Below, piece after piece: positions 35,426-48,549 of a stretch of 64,000 nt of DNA. Positions within the stretch are counted from its first letter, which is position 1; the number at the start of each line of letters is the position of its first letter. Position numbers and translations under genes: made by a program. The stretch spans positions 62,001 through 126,000 of the forward strand of contig JAWPGT010000015.1 in assembly GCA_034638255.1 (NCBI GenBank), given 5' to 3'. This stretch comes from Coprinus comatus. Taxonomy: Eukaryota > Basidiomycota > Agaricomycetes > Agaricales > Agaricaceae. The notes under the pieces were generated by a model, which worked only from the letters and a program-made list of their open reading frames with translations, searched no databases and was not told the DNA's origin.

Positions 35426-36613
35426 TGTGATAGGGGGGGTTCTACTAGAGTCTTCTAGGTTCCGAGTACTTCACACCTGTTCTAGACATTTATATAATTG
35501 TAAGCGTGGTCGCCATTATGACATATCCATTCACGACACAGCTCGATAATAATACCGCTGACAAAGAGCACTGAGCACTGAGCAGCTGACCGAGCATCCT
35601 TACATATCTGGATATGTATTCTCAGTATTCTGAGAAGTGCAACTTTGAGAAATTTTGGCAACATTAGCACTATACTAGAGAGCAAGAGCATCGAATGCTA
35701 TCACTGTTGCGAGGTAGATGCGCATTCAGTGTAGAAGGCAAGTATAAGAATGAGAAAACATGTCAATATTATGTTCCAAATGTGAAAGTCAGAAAACACA
35801 ACCATTTCGTAAAATCACGCAATCTCGGCAACTTAATCGTCAAAATTATTTATTGCAGTATAGCAGTAGCAAAAGTGAGTTACTTAGCCTGTACTTCGTG
35901 GAAAAATTACTTACACCATTTGATGCCAGGTCACGTCGCAGGTTGCAGACCGATAGCGGGCCTCATCTTGCCAAGCACTCTCAAGCTTTCCTTTTTCTTC
36001 TCTTTAATCTCCATTCGGTGGTGGTCGATGATTCTTTGTAACAGGCACCAAACCTCACAGAATCGGTGCGGCCTACAGATAGGAATCTGATCAGCAACAC
36101 AAACTTCTGTCGGTTTTCCGCTACTGTCACCGAACCCACCGAGGAACCCGCTCAATTCAAAGCGTTCTTCAAGGCTACCTCAGCTCAGGGTATATACACC
36201 AATACCACTTCCTAACCAAACGGCCCACAACTTGGATAAGACAGGACACAAGACGAGCATTCCTGTATTTGGGTTACATTTCAAGGAATTTGGCGATGTT
36301 AGATTAGACCACAAACCTGGTCCTCTTGGACCACCGGTGAACCAAATTCTATCTGCCATGATTTTTACTCTCGAGTCTTCGACCTCAGTGAATGGGGTAC
36401 ACATAACAAGTATTGGTCCGAAGAAGTCGGTATCATATCTACAACGCCACAAATAGGTTCATCCGTTAGGACACTGGCTGAATGTCATGTAAACCACAGC
36501 AACGATCAAAGCGCCGGAACTCCAAGCCCTGTCTGTATGATCAACTGCTTTACCATGAGCTCCGCATATAAACACAGAATTGTAAGTTTCTTCTAACATC
36601 ACAACTGAACCCC
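35426..36613. other. Divergent intergenic stretch before P450 copy B
   Basis: No convincing gene. From about 36413 the sequence resembles, in inverted orientation, the DNA upstream of P450 copy D up to about 54295, showing that the duplication included promoter sequence. Confidence 0.6.
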
Positions 36614-38702
36614 ATGTACTTATACAGTATCCTTAGTTCTCCATCTTTTGTACTTGCGCTAGGCAGTATTTTTGTGATCTGGAGACTTTACCGGGACCAC
36701 AAGGACAACCCAAATCGACTTCCTTTACCACCCGGCCCAAAAGGATACCCAATCATTGGAAATCTGCTTGAATATCCAACATCGCATCCTTGGATTACCT
36801 ATGACAAATGGTGCAAGAAGTATGGTACGTAGACGAATCACTCGAGAAATCAATAATTAAACTAAAAATCCGCTCAGGTGGCATGGTATACTTCGAAGTT
36901 GCTGGACAACGGTTCCTGGTACTCGGGACACGCGAGATCACATGTGAACTCTTCGAAAAACGATCATCCAACTATTCCGATCGAGTTCGCATGCCCATGC
37001 TTGTCGAAATGTTTGGGTTTCAAATCAACATACCCCTTGAGCTTTACTCATGGCGATACTCTAGGTCTCATTGGAAATTCAACTTTGCCTTCATTCGTTA
37101 CGGAGATTGGTGGCGCCGCCATCGTCGCTGTTTTCATGATTATTTCCACCCCAATATTGTTCACACATTTCATCCAATCCAAATAAGTGCATCTCGTGCC
37201 TTCATTCGAAGGCTGCTGGATTCTCCTGACCAATATAAAGATCACATACAACTGTCAGTGAATGGGTTATTCTCATGAATGTTATCATATTGATGTTTCA
37301 GCTTTCTACCAGTTCATTTGCTGCAACAGTTATGAAGAGTGCTTATGGTATTACAGTTAATGACAGAGACGAGTACTACATTCGAAACGTGGAGGAAGCA
37401 CTTGGTGCTCTCGCAAAAGCTGGAACCCCTGGTTCATTTCTAGTTGATTTTATTCCAGTTATGAAATATATTCCTAGCTGGTTTCCTGGAGCAGGCTGGA
37501 AACGACAAGCGGAACGTTGGAGACGTGCAACAGATCTTGCCATAAACAAACCATTCGATCAAGTCGAAGAGGAAGTAGTAAGTTGAGAATGTTGTCTTGC
37601 GTTTTCAATCTGACATGACTGTGAATGAAGCGAAAGGGTATAGCGATACCTTCTATAGCGGCGTCTTTAATAGATAAATTTCCGGATAAAGAGGCATTTA
37701 ATCGTGCCGAAGAGGAGATGATTGCTAGAAATGTGTGCGGAGTTTCTTATGTTGGTAAGTTATTTCGTCTCACCAATAAGCATCTATTGTATTAACATCA
37801 TTTAACATTATTACACAGCGAGCGCTGACACTGTGGGGCACTCCTTCATCTTCCTTAATCATTTACTAACACAAAGCCGATTAGACTCTATCAACCACCG
37901 AGTTTTTTTTTAAGGCTATGGTACTATATCCTGAGGTCCAGAAGAAGGCTCAGGTTGAACTTGACGTAGTTCTCGAAGGGAGATTGCCTGAATTCAGCGA
38001 TAGGCCGAACCTACCATACCTCACTGCCTTGATCAAGGAAGTTCACAGGTGGCAGTTGGTTGCTCCAATTGGTATATACGCGAATATTTTTATTTTGCGC
38101 ATATTCCATAACATCTGACCTATCCCCAGGTGTCCCACACATGTGTACGGCCAGCGACGAGTATAATGGTTATTATATTCCCAAAGGCACAATAGTGATT
38201 GGAAATTCCTGGTATGATAGTTGCACATCTTTTCGGGAAACAGGTACACTCATAAAAGTAAATACAGGGCGATTCTTCACGATCCGGAAGTATATCCTGA
38301 TCCATTTAGTTTCAACCCCGATCGATTTCTGAAGAATGGGAAACTCAATCCTGAAGTACCCGACTCTGTGACTGCATTTGGCTATGGTAGACGTATCTGT
38401 CCCTGGACGATTCTTTGCCAATGATTCATTGTTTGCAATAATCTCACATATACTCTCTGTGTTTGACATTCGACCCAGTTTGGACAAGGATGGAAATGAA
38501 GTTGTTAATTTGCCAGATGTGACTGGTGGTCTTCTCTCGTTCGTCGTTTCAATTAATGGTGCTCTGATGTCCAGAGGTGATTGATGATATCAATAGGTAC
38601 CCCACACATCTTCAATGTAGAATCACGCCAAGGTCGAAGACGGCACAGAAATATAAGGAATTTGGATCTAATGGAGTGAACGTACACAATGTCAATGGAT
38701 AA
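36614..38702 (+). pseudogene. Cytochrome P450 copy B, one-base insertion after the heme cysteine
   Basis: Same ten-exon structure as copies A, D and E, with anchor, RLPLPPGPKGYPIIGN hinge, FIRYGDWWRRHRR, PSWFPGAGWKRQ, TLSTTE, and KEVHRW (ExxR kept). The I-helix reads ASADT rather than AGADT. The heme block FGYGRRIC is in frame up to the Cys codon at 38398-38400, but then CCCTGGACG replaces an expected CC(n)GGACG, so one extra C shifts the frame to a stop at 38422-38424. The original frame continues to GGLLS and, after the last intron, YPTHLQCRITPRSKTAQ. Close to copy D in exons, introns and upstream DNA. If the extra C is a base-calling error in a C run, the gene would be intact. Confidence 0.8.
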
Positions 38703-39762
38703 GAATATTATTGTAGTCAGTACAGTACTGGCCATAAACTGACTTGTTGACTCTTTGTTAATGTTAGTGCATGGGCTAGCGCTACGTGATATTCGCAAGT
38801 GACGTCATCGTCACGTGATTTCGCGGAGTCTTGGAACTCCTGTCGCATTTCAAGCCTTCATATCGAATGTCCAGACTTGATCCATTGTACCATCCAAGCA
38901 CCGTCTCTCGAAGAGCCAGCGGTGACGCAGCTCATGTTCTTCCCGCAACCAATTGAACCACGAGCAAATTGCAATATCCACTCGGATAAATCTTTCACCA
39001 TCGAAGGATGAAGTTGAAACGTGTTGAATGTTTGAATCACACTCCATCAAATCTTTCTCATTCACTCTACTCTGCCGATTAAACTTGTACAGTATATCCA
39101 AGTCCACAAGGCGAAGCTACACAGAGTTTTAACTTCAGTAATTTATTTTACTGCTGGAGTCAAATAGATATTTCCCGTGCAATATGTAGAAGGTGTACTT
39201 CATGTCGACTTCGAAATGGAGAATAACGAGTATGTCAATTGATTCACATATGCTATGTCCATGTATATTGATTGTCTGTTGAATATAATCGAAGGCAGAT
39301 CTGTAGAGGGTGGGTGCCCTCGCAAATTCAAATTACCCGGCAGACGACGATGAAAGCAAGAATGGTCTTCCAGGCTTCTTTGCCCCATCATTGTAGGGAC
39401 GAAGAGACGCCCAGATATTGGCTACACAAGCGTTTGTCGTATAGGAGCTTTGCATTCTTGAATATGCAAAGAGTCGCGACATAGAAGCACCGGCACTTTT
39501 TATTAATTACTTCGGACGGCCTTCTCCGGATGTAGTGACATTCTAATGGCAAATCATTGACATAGATGCATACCGTTTGGTCTACAATTCACATTGTTAG
39601 CATTATCATGCTTCTACATTCTGATTAACTGTAAAGACATCTTTTTAGTGCCTAACAGGGTGTGCAACAATAAGACCAACAGCCCTCTACCCTAACTCGA
39701 TAACCTTTATAACATGAGGCCATCCCTTCACACTGTACGTTCACATCCAACCAACCGAAACT
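38703..39762. other. Intergenic stretch between P450 copies B and C
   Basis: No supported gene in about 1 kb. Short frames on both strands overlap each other and show no motif. Confidence 0.6.
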
Positions 39763-41859
39763 ATGAGCTTCAATTTCAGTATTCTTTCCCTCTTATTTGG
39801 AGGACTTTTTGTGGTATGGCGATATTATAAACGTATACAGGAGTATAGCAAAGGCAATCCCAATCGATTACCTCTACCACCTGGACCTGCAAGATACCCC
39901 CTCATCGGAAACCTGTTTGACTTCCCAACGTTCCGGCCATGGCTTGTGTTTGACCAATGGTTCAAAATCTATGGTTGGTAGCTTCTGTTTCATGATATCA
40001 ACAGTCAAACGAGTTCGCTTGCTAAAGTACCTCTAATATCTATATAGGTGATATGGTATACTGAGAAGTACTCGGGCAACCTTTCCTCATATTGGGAAAA
40101 CGAGAGCGAACGTCTGATCTTTTTGAAAAGCGATCGTCCGACTATTCTGATCGACTGAGATTTCCTATGAGCTGTGAGTCTTACCTCATTACCCTCAGGC
40201 CCCTCAAGCTCAAGCGTAGGATGTTGCTCATAGCCATCTGTAAGGATGGAGTCGGACTTCAATATGGCACTGTTACCTTACAGTGACTGGTGGCGTCGTC
40301 ACCGACGTGCCTTCCATGATTATTTCCATCCCAACATCATCTATAAGTATCAGCCGATTCAACTGGATGCTTCTCCGGTCTTTCTTCCGAGACTCTTGGA
40401 ATCCCCAGAAAAGTTCAAAGATCATGTACGATTGTGAGTGTTCTCTACTGTAACCGTCTCCTTGAGTCCTTTTACAAGACCTGGTAGTAGATTGTACTGA
40501 TCCTATGCTTAGTTCGTTTGCTTCTACTATAATGAAGATTGCATATGGCATCACAAGGGAAAATATGGAGGATCCATACGTTCAAAACATTGAAATAGCA
40601 GTTGCAGGCATGAGTGAGGCTGCAACTCCTGGAACATTCTTTGTTGATTTGATCCCCGCAATGAAACATATTCCGAGTTGGTTTCCTGGAGCTGGTTGGA
40701 AACTGAAAGCGGAACAGTGGAGGAAAATAAATCGGGTTGTAGTAAATGAGCCGTTCGACTATGGTAACAACCAGCCGGTAAGTTGGGTAATCTACAATAT
40801 ATCTAATTTAATTTAAATATTTTTCCCTAAAGAAATCTGGCACAGCTATACCCTCGATGGCAACAGCTATGTTCGAGAAATTACCGGACGAACATTCTCC
40901 TAACTATTTGGAGGAAGAGAAGATTGCGAAAGATACATGCGCAATTGCTTATGCTGGTGCGTCTATCACATCCCTCCTTACAGACTACTGATGAAGATAC
41001 AGCTGGGACTGATACCGTAAGATTTTCCACTCACTGTTCATCTACTAAACCTGAGGCAGAGTACATGAATAGACCCTTTCGAACATAGAAACGTTCTTTC
41101 TCGCTATGTCATTATGCCCGGAAACCCAGAAGAAAGCGCAAGCGGAGCTGGATACTGCCCTTGAAGGAGCGCGCCTACCAGACTTCAATGACAGGTCGAG
41201 CCTACCTTATATCAACGCATTAATCAAGGGGGGTTGCGATATGGCGGCGGGCATTCCCTATTAGTGCGTATTCAGTTTAACTTGCAGATGTATCTTCACA
41301 TCCAAAGTTCTGATGTGCTTTTAGCTATTGCTCACATGTGCTCCGCTGGAGATGAGTACAGTGGGTACTATATCCCCAAAGGTACAATTGTGATTGGAAA
41401 CTCCTGGTACAAAGTTGATCATCCTAGTAATCTTGCAACTACACGCTCAATGCTAGAAATCTAGGATCATTCTTCATGACCCGGAAGTCTATGATTTGAA
41501 CCCACTCAGCTTCAACCCGGAGCGTTTCTTGAAGGATGGCAAGCTAGATCCAGAAGTCCGTGACCCAGCTGTTGCCGCCTTTGGCTATGGTAGGCGAATC
41601 TGTCCTGGACGATTCTTCAGTGACAATTCTGTTTTTGTAACTATTTCACATACGCTTTCCGTCTTCGATATCCTTCCTGGTTTAGATGAAAATGGAAAAG
41701 AAATTCATACAAAACCCGAAATGACTGGGACTTTGATATCCTTCGTCCCCAGCTTAGAAATGGAAATGATATAGGTATCCAGTCCCATTCGCGTGCAGAA
41801 TCACACCAAGATCAACCACAGCCGAAAGCCTGATCCGGAGTTCCACCCTCGTGGATTAG
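39763..41859 (+). pseudogene. Cytochrome P450 copy C, several lesions
   Basis: The first exon is intact (MSFNFSILSLLFGGLFVVWR anchor; LPLPPGPARYPLIGNLFDFP). Exon 2 opens GDMVY then TGA at about 40062-40064 where relatives have Phe. The following donor region (RFPMSC) does not keep phase. Later parts are recognisable: MALLPYSDWWRRHRRAFHDY, PSWFPGAGWKLKAEQW, AGTDT. In the K-helix the sequence AAGGGGGGTTGCGATATGG needs one more base to read KEGLRY, so the ExxR motif is destroyed. The heme block FGYGRRICPGRFFSDN is intact. The last intron has lost its donor (CTTCGTCC where copies B and D have GTTCGT), yet YPVPFACRITPRSTTAESLI follows. Three independent defects make this a solid pseudogene. Confidence 0.88.
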
Positions 41860-44800
41860 TAACAGGATAACATGCAGCGATTGAACTTAAAAATATTAGC
41901 GATTGACCATTTCCTCATCTCCAATAATTTTATGACGACTACATACAAACCTGTGTATAACCAATGGTTCATGTTCCTTGTCAGTTTCCGGTCAAAGCTC
42001 AAATCTCCCATAACAATTGAAGACTTCCGGAAGAGTTACAAGGGATTCGAATACTTAAACTTTCAACGTTCTATCCTTGCTACATTCTAACCCTCAGGAT
42101 GTATGTCGGCCAGTTTGGAAAGCATGATACATAAGTACTGGTTTCTTCAGATATGCCCTCCGCCCAGTTTAGGGTCTCACAAGTCAAGACAGTCGAGACC
42201 ATTTCTGATGTCAGGTACTAAGCAAATAACATCGGAAGAATCGGCCCTGCTCTACACATCAAAAATGGTGGCAAAAGTCTTACATGAGGCGGCAGCGGTG
42301 TAGATTGTAGACGGAACCTCGAGGATGACGCGTTGTGGTGTAGTAATGTGAAATTTTTTGGGAGCCTGTTAGTGTAATGTCAGGGATGACGGAGAGAAGC
42401 TCGAGAAGATTGGAGTGTGTGCAAGAAATTAGTGATGAAGGATTTGTTTACTTCAAGAGTTCCTTTTGAGAAAGTTTGGTAAAATGCGAGGGTGTTGCTG
42501 TCTTGATCTTGACTATCTGTGAATCTGTCAAAAATAAGATGGTGGTGGAGTGACAACTCCTCGACAAACAAGTGATTTGAATATTGAAGCCTATCATCTT
42601 CTAGAATTTCCCAAGCACTTGAAGAAAGTTTTTAGCTGACGGCCAGGGTAAAGGTGCTGATATATGCGTTAATATCCTCGTGGATACAACGTGGTGCTTG
42701 ATTTAGCGAACTCTAAAATATTGTCAGGACCCCAAAATCATTGGGTTTTTGATCCCTGGGTTCTTGATCTTCGTTATCAAGCGCCTAGAATCCATTGAAA
42801 TTGGTTCACAGAAGCAGAACCATCCGGTCGGAAAACAAATTTTGGTTACAACTGTCTTAATGAAAGAAAGTGTTCTTCCGCAAATCCGTAATCCGATCCG
42901 GCAATGACACAGTTAGACATTATCGATGCATACGAATTTCAAAAACTCAGAAGCTTGCGATTTACGATTACACGCTTTTAGAAGTTATTGCGGAAGTGAG
43001 ATGCCTTCAGGAAGCAACGCCGAGTAGGTTTCATGCTGGAAAACGCGTTTGCCACGAGGCCGCTTTATTGTAAAAAATAAATAGTTTCCTAACTTCTTTC
43101 AGGGCTAATATATGATTAGAATATTTCACTGAGCCTTGAGGCATTACAGAGGAAAGATGTCGATGTCTTTTGAATAGTTGTCGACATTTCATGGGAGTGT
43201 TGATGGAGTTATTTTTGGCCATATATTTAGGGCCGCTTGATACGGTGAGGGTCCAATCGCGATGCGATTCAGAAGTTCAGATATACCTTATGGGGATTCC
43301 GTACATATTTTCAAATAGATATTCATAGAAAATTCTTATCACTTCTTGATGCCTTTCTTTTAAGCTTTCTGGTGAACCGTGAATCATTGAAGAGGGTAAA
43401 GAAGAGCGGAGTAAGCCAGCGGGCCTCCTTCGTAGAGTTATCCCGAATGTATGCAGTGAGCGTTTAGTGTTTAAACGTACAGGATTTATTAGTATTAGAT
43501 TCACTTGTTGACCTCTAGAGCTACGTCTTACTCTAAGTAATATAGCAATAGCGGTGTGTCGACTTAAATTAAGGCGGCCTTGTGCCACATTTATTAATGA
43601 TTGGATATATTACGAGCGAGCGAGGCTCAGAGAGTATGAGGATCATACATCAACATGCTATCAGTGAGCGAATCTATTGCACCAATATTGTATTAGATCC
43701 TCACACACGGGTCTGTGCACATTTACAGGAAATAAGGGTCACGATTGGAGTGGTCCAGTGACGAAATACGCGACGTCACTTGAAACAAGTTATGATTCCA
43801 GTTTTGCTGAAACCTGGAACGAATTCAATTTTAATTGGAGGCAGAAAGGTACCCACTGTCCAGTGATATAACAGCCATATAAAATCGGTACGTTCACATT
43901 GAAATGCTCACTAACATGCTACACTATTTGTATCACCCACTGCGGCCTGGGTATGCTTGATGTTCGATCGAAACACACATCAATTTAGGTTGACGCTTCC
44001 TTAGCGAGGCGAATCCTCCATTCGCTATGTACCAGCGCTCCACCATCCAGTGTCCCTTTTGTTACTACGGCATTTACTTTGAAGACCGTTCTATTACCCT
44101 CACAAGAAGGGGGTCACAGTACCAACGCCACACGCCAACCTCTCACTTGCCTTTCTAATACCATTTACATCATATGAAGTGCCAGTAACAGTTGGGATTA
44201 ACAGTTCAAGCCTTAGGGCCCCATCCAAGTTTCAAGTGAGTTACCGAATACTCTCTACTATAACTGATGCTCCCCAAGTGGAGTCCCTCGCTGAAAAAAA
44301 AAATCTTAAAGAGTCATTAAGGCTACTGTTCAACTTCGAGAAGTGGAAATGGAGAAACCCACCTTGCGAGAGGTGTCCATGATACTCCCGGTAACCATCA
44401 ACCAACTAGTGATACTGAGGCTTGTTAACCTATCCGGTCATTACCTTAAGGCTTACTCTATAACGAGGAAGCCGCCAACCCGGTACCTGGTATTGATCGA
44501 AGAATTACCGGAACTATGAACCTTCAGAGCTTCAGGTTCAGAAATAGAACGCGGTGACTCCGCCGGGTGTATACATGCAGTTTATGGCAAGTACCATTTC
44601 CGATCGATTACACCTTGAAGGAACCGCAGGGATTGAGAACCATTGATTGGTCGAAGGGTTACCGGAAATACTAGCGAAGCTTCAAGCTCCAGGAATATAG
44701 CGCATTGGTGCATTGCATGTTATGGAAAATACCGTTTTTTTTCGATCAATCGATTGGTGATTCAAGGTTCAAACGTTTAATCGTGTACCCAATATGTATA

Positions 44801-47800
44801 CCATTCATCATCTGAATTAAAACTCGGAAATGATACTGAATGAATCTTCGATGAAGGGACGGCGGGACGGCGTACTATAGCTTCACAAGTTCAAGCTCAC
44901 AACTGTCAACGATATAAATTAAATTAAAGTAACACATTATCATTCAATACAGAGATAAGAGAACTACGTTTGAACCTTAGCACAGAAACTTTGGAAATCT
45001 AGAAGTTGAACGTGACCCCACGGGTTCACGGTTCGGGTTGCATTACGGTGAAGTTGTCCTTCCATTGAACCCTTAACTTTCCCTTTGCAGGCTCACTCTG
45101 TTAAAGCACCTCAGGCCTCAGATTTCAGAGAAATGAAGAACACGATGAAAGAGCATTGCAATTTGTACTGCGATCTAGTCTCGGTCCATTTAAAGGAGTT
45201 TTAAGAACAATACAATGTGAACTTTATTTACATGCTTAATAGAGCATGCATTGTAATGTAATATGTCTATTTCGATAATGATTTACATGCATTCCAATCA
45301 TCTTTCCCCGCAGTGATCAATTCCCCAGACGGGTTCATCCATCCATCCATCATCGTCTTTCCCCTAATTTCAACCCGCCAGTGGTGCCTACCAGCAGATC
45401 ACGCGCACGGCTGATTCCACATCATGCAATATTAATAGTACTAGACATATATGATGAACATAGTAGAACATGGCAGTGATGACGGGAACGACGGTGATAG
45501 ATGAACATGAGGCAATGATGTAACTAGTTTTGCTTGAAGTGTCATGAATCATACCCATGTCAATGATATTGATATGCTAAATTTAGATGCAACTAGCGAT
45601 GGCTATGGATGATTTGTGTTTTTCTGATTAGTATTTTTTTGATAGTGTTACAGCTTATAACTGGGGTACCTGTCCAAAAACTGTTAGTGCCTTTATACTT
45701 AGTATAATATACTATTCTATCCGTTAGGATAGGAACCAAAGAATTCGAAGTTGAGATGTTTATTTAACTTGTTGACATTGAAGCTTGACTCTGTTACAGA
45801 CGGCAGGGTACCTTGCCTTTTTCATACAAAGATGATAAGCCTGAGGTTAATTCCGTGGACCTATCACTTTGTGATTTACCATTGTCTCTTCTTCTTTGTC
45901 ACTGAAGTCGAGATATGAATATACAGTGAATATGTATGAAAGATAGTGAATCGTGAGTGTGGAGCTTATAATTCATTACGGACTCAACTCCGAACACATG
46001 AATCGGATTTATGACATTATCTCTATACTGATTCAAAGGTTCCCCTTGTCAGATAAAATGAAGATGCTAGGTGTCTGAATCATTATGCATTAATAGCGGC
46101 TGTCACCGGTCAGAAAGACTTCAATTTTTCATATCTCATATCTCAGCAATCTCAACTTCATCATCAACATTCAAAAGCCGTTACAAGGCCGTAACGGTCT
46201 AGCAATGGCTTGGGGGGGATCATAAGGCAACTGGAGTGTGGGGTACATATATACAATATAGTACTTTCCATTGCATTGACTTGCTACACTTCATATTACT
46301 ATAATAGTTTGTCGAGTGTTCCGGGGGTTGTCATCCTCATTCCAACTGCGTAAGATACTAGAATGATATATGCGAAATGAAGTTAGCGATGATTCTTCGG
46401 ATGTTTTTGTTTTTTGTTTTTATTCGCTTATCGGACCTGGGGTTAGAGGCCTTACGGGTACTATATTCGGTATTTTTTAAATATAAATTAATATGTACAT
46501 ATGTATGCTGGTGTTCAGCTAGTGTTTTAAATGAATTACGGAGTCGGGGTTGTGGGGGCTTTTAATAAATTCGATTCAGAATGTAAATAGTACTACGCGA
46601 GAATGAAGAGTCTACTCACGTCTGCTAATTATGACTCATCAAACATCATGTTAAGTGGGGAAATCAAAAATACGCCTCTAGTGAGTAAGTACGCCGATAC
46701 AATATATAAATATACACTTGAAAATCAGAAAATGACGGTAGTATGTGTGGCGAATCTCTGGAATCGGCGAATTTTGAGCTATTTCCGAATTTCTGGCTTC
46801 ACAAGTTCAAGTACATCCATTTGGAAGGGATTTGACTTCTTGTTCTCCTGATACTTGTTCCTTCGCGTCAATGGGTAAGTGTGAGAGAATTCCAAATAAT
46901 GTTAACGTACAGTTTATCAAAACACGTTGTAAAAGATTAGGGAAATGTCCTCGGCCATTGAGGGAGATGAAGCTTGAATCCATTGTATATTGTATCTTGT
47001 ACTTTTATGCATAACACAAATGCCGAGAGTCATCGGAATTGAGCGTTCACCGTAAACGTTTCACAGATTTCATTTCCGCAATCCGGCGTATTGGTGAAGT
47101 TCTCGTGGTGTTCTAAACTTCCGTGTGGTTATATCTGCCTTGTTCCAGACTTTCTAGTAGAAAATAGCAAAAGAAGTGTGTTAATGTGGACATGTGTTAC
47201 TGTTGTTTAATCGCACAGGGCTGATGAGCAACTAGAGAATTCGCCACACTGCAATATCTAGTAATACATCATACATCGTGTAGTACTAAGGGGTGTGTAG
47301 TTCCAGTGCTGCTGTGCAACTTGAGAATTTGCCACACATCTAATAACATTATATACATCATACATCATGTTTACGGGATGATAAACCTCAGTAGCATCTA
47401 CCGCAGTATGATATACCTGTTCTCGTAGCTATATGCTAACTGAGTCATACTTCCTTAAACATAAGTATTTTGATTACTGATTGTCAAACAGTTGTATTGT
47501 TGTAGATGCAACACGAGGCTGTGTATGTACTCCTTATTTTGACCTTTCGCCGACACCGCTAGATTTAAATTTTTGATCGATGTCAGGGATATTTGTGATA
47601 CAAAAAGGGGGGACTTCTGACACCTCGGTTTTGTTAGCATGTGCTTACAAAACTGGACTACGGCGCTTCCACGACGCTAGAATAAGTGCGGAGATGTAGT
47701 AATTTGGTCGGTCTCAACAAACGTACACCGAAGTTGTTAAATATAATATCAAGCTTGTTCAACACACATTTTCTGCAATTTGTACACTTTATAGCACATC

Positions 47801-48549
47801 ATATGGGTGTTGGTGTGGTGTGTTAAATTATGTATCTAAGAATAAACAACCTGTGGTTGTGTTGGAAACATCAACACAAAATCAACCATAAGGCGCATTA
47901 GTAGCGCCCGCCGCCATCAAAGAACAAAAAGTTTTTTTTCGGGTGTACTTATGAATAGAGTTGGTCAAAGCGAGAATGAAGAGAGGCCGTAAGCGAAAGG
48001 AATATATCCGGAGCATACCCTGATAGTACCCAGTGCCCGAGGCGGCCTTGGGGCGGTATGCGTCGGGATTTGTATGATTGTAAGGACACGATGGGTGGAA
48101 TGGCAAGAGAACGACAGAGACGCAAAAGAGGTGAGCGGGGTCCTGGAGACGGAAGAGCGTCGGGGGGGGAACAAGCTTTGCCTGAAAAGGCAATGGGGAA
48201 TGGAGAACCGTGAGAAGTGCCGTAGGACGTGACACGAGGTACGACTCGGGAGAGGTAGCCCTAACCCTAAGATGTTGAAAGAAAGAAGGAAAAGTGAGGA
48301 GAAAGGGCAGGAAAAGGATGGAATATCTGAGGATTATCGAGGCGGATCGTGGCTGGATCGTTGTTGTGAGATGAGATCTTGGGTAGGAACGTGTTGTACC
48401 AGGGCAAAGGGAGGGGGGGACGGTTTCCGGTTGTGGATGACGTATGGTATATATATGGCTGATGGTCTGTGTTAAGGGAATTTCCCCTTCGCCCTGCTTC
48501 ACTCACCTGCATCCGCCACCTAGAGAGGTGCTTTTCACCGGCTGGCACC
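41860..48549. other. Long gene-poor stretch
   Basis: No convincing gene in 6.7 kb. A minus-strand frame at 43277-43588 has one protein-like phrase (ERHQEVIRIFYEYLFENMYG) ending near a GTATAT donor, but I could not link it to anything. Around 44490-44760 two imperfect copies of a unit of roughly 140-150 bp follow each other (both with GAATTACCGGAA- or GGGTTACCGGAA-like and CATGCAGTTTATGG- or GCATGTTATGGA-like parts). The last kilobase is the upstream region of the RING gene; a 206-codon minus-strand frame there lacks protein-like character. Confidence 0.5.

Noticed and set aside
36180..36456. Open frames on both strands upstream of P450 copy B
   Set aside because: Part of this DNA matches the noncoding upstream region of copy D, where the frames are not kept; no motif.
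48259..48270. CCCTAACCCTAA resembling telomere repeat
   Set aside because: Only two units in the interior of a gene-bearing region; chance occurrence is likely.
47882..48502. 206-codon minus-strand open frame before the RING gene
   Set aside because: Composition is pyrimidine-biased Ser/Pro/His/Phe with no motif, and it overlaps the likely promoter of the RING gene in the opposite direction.
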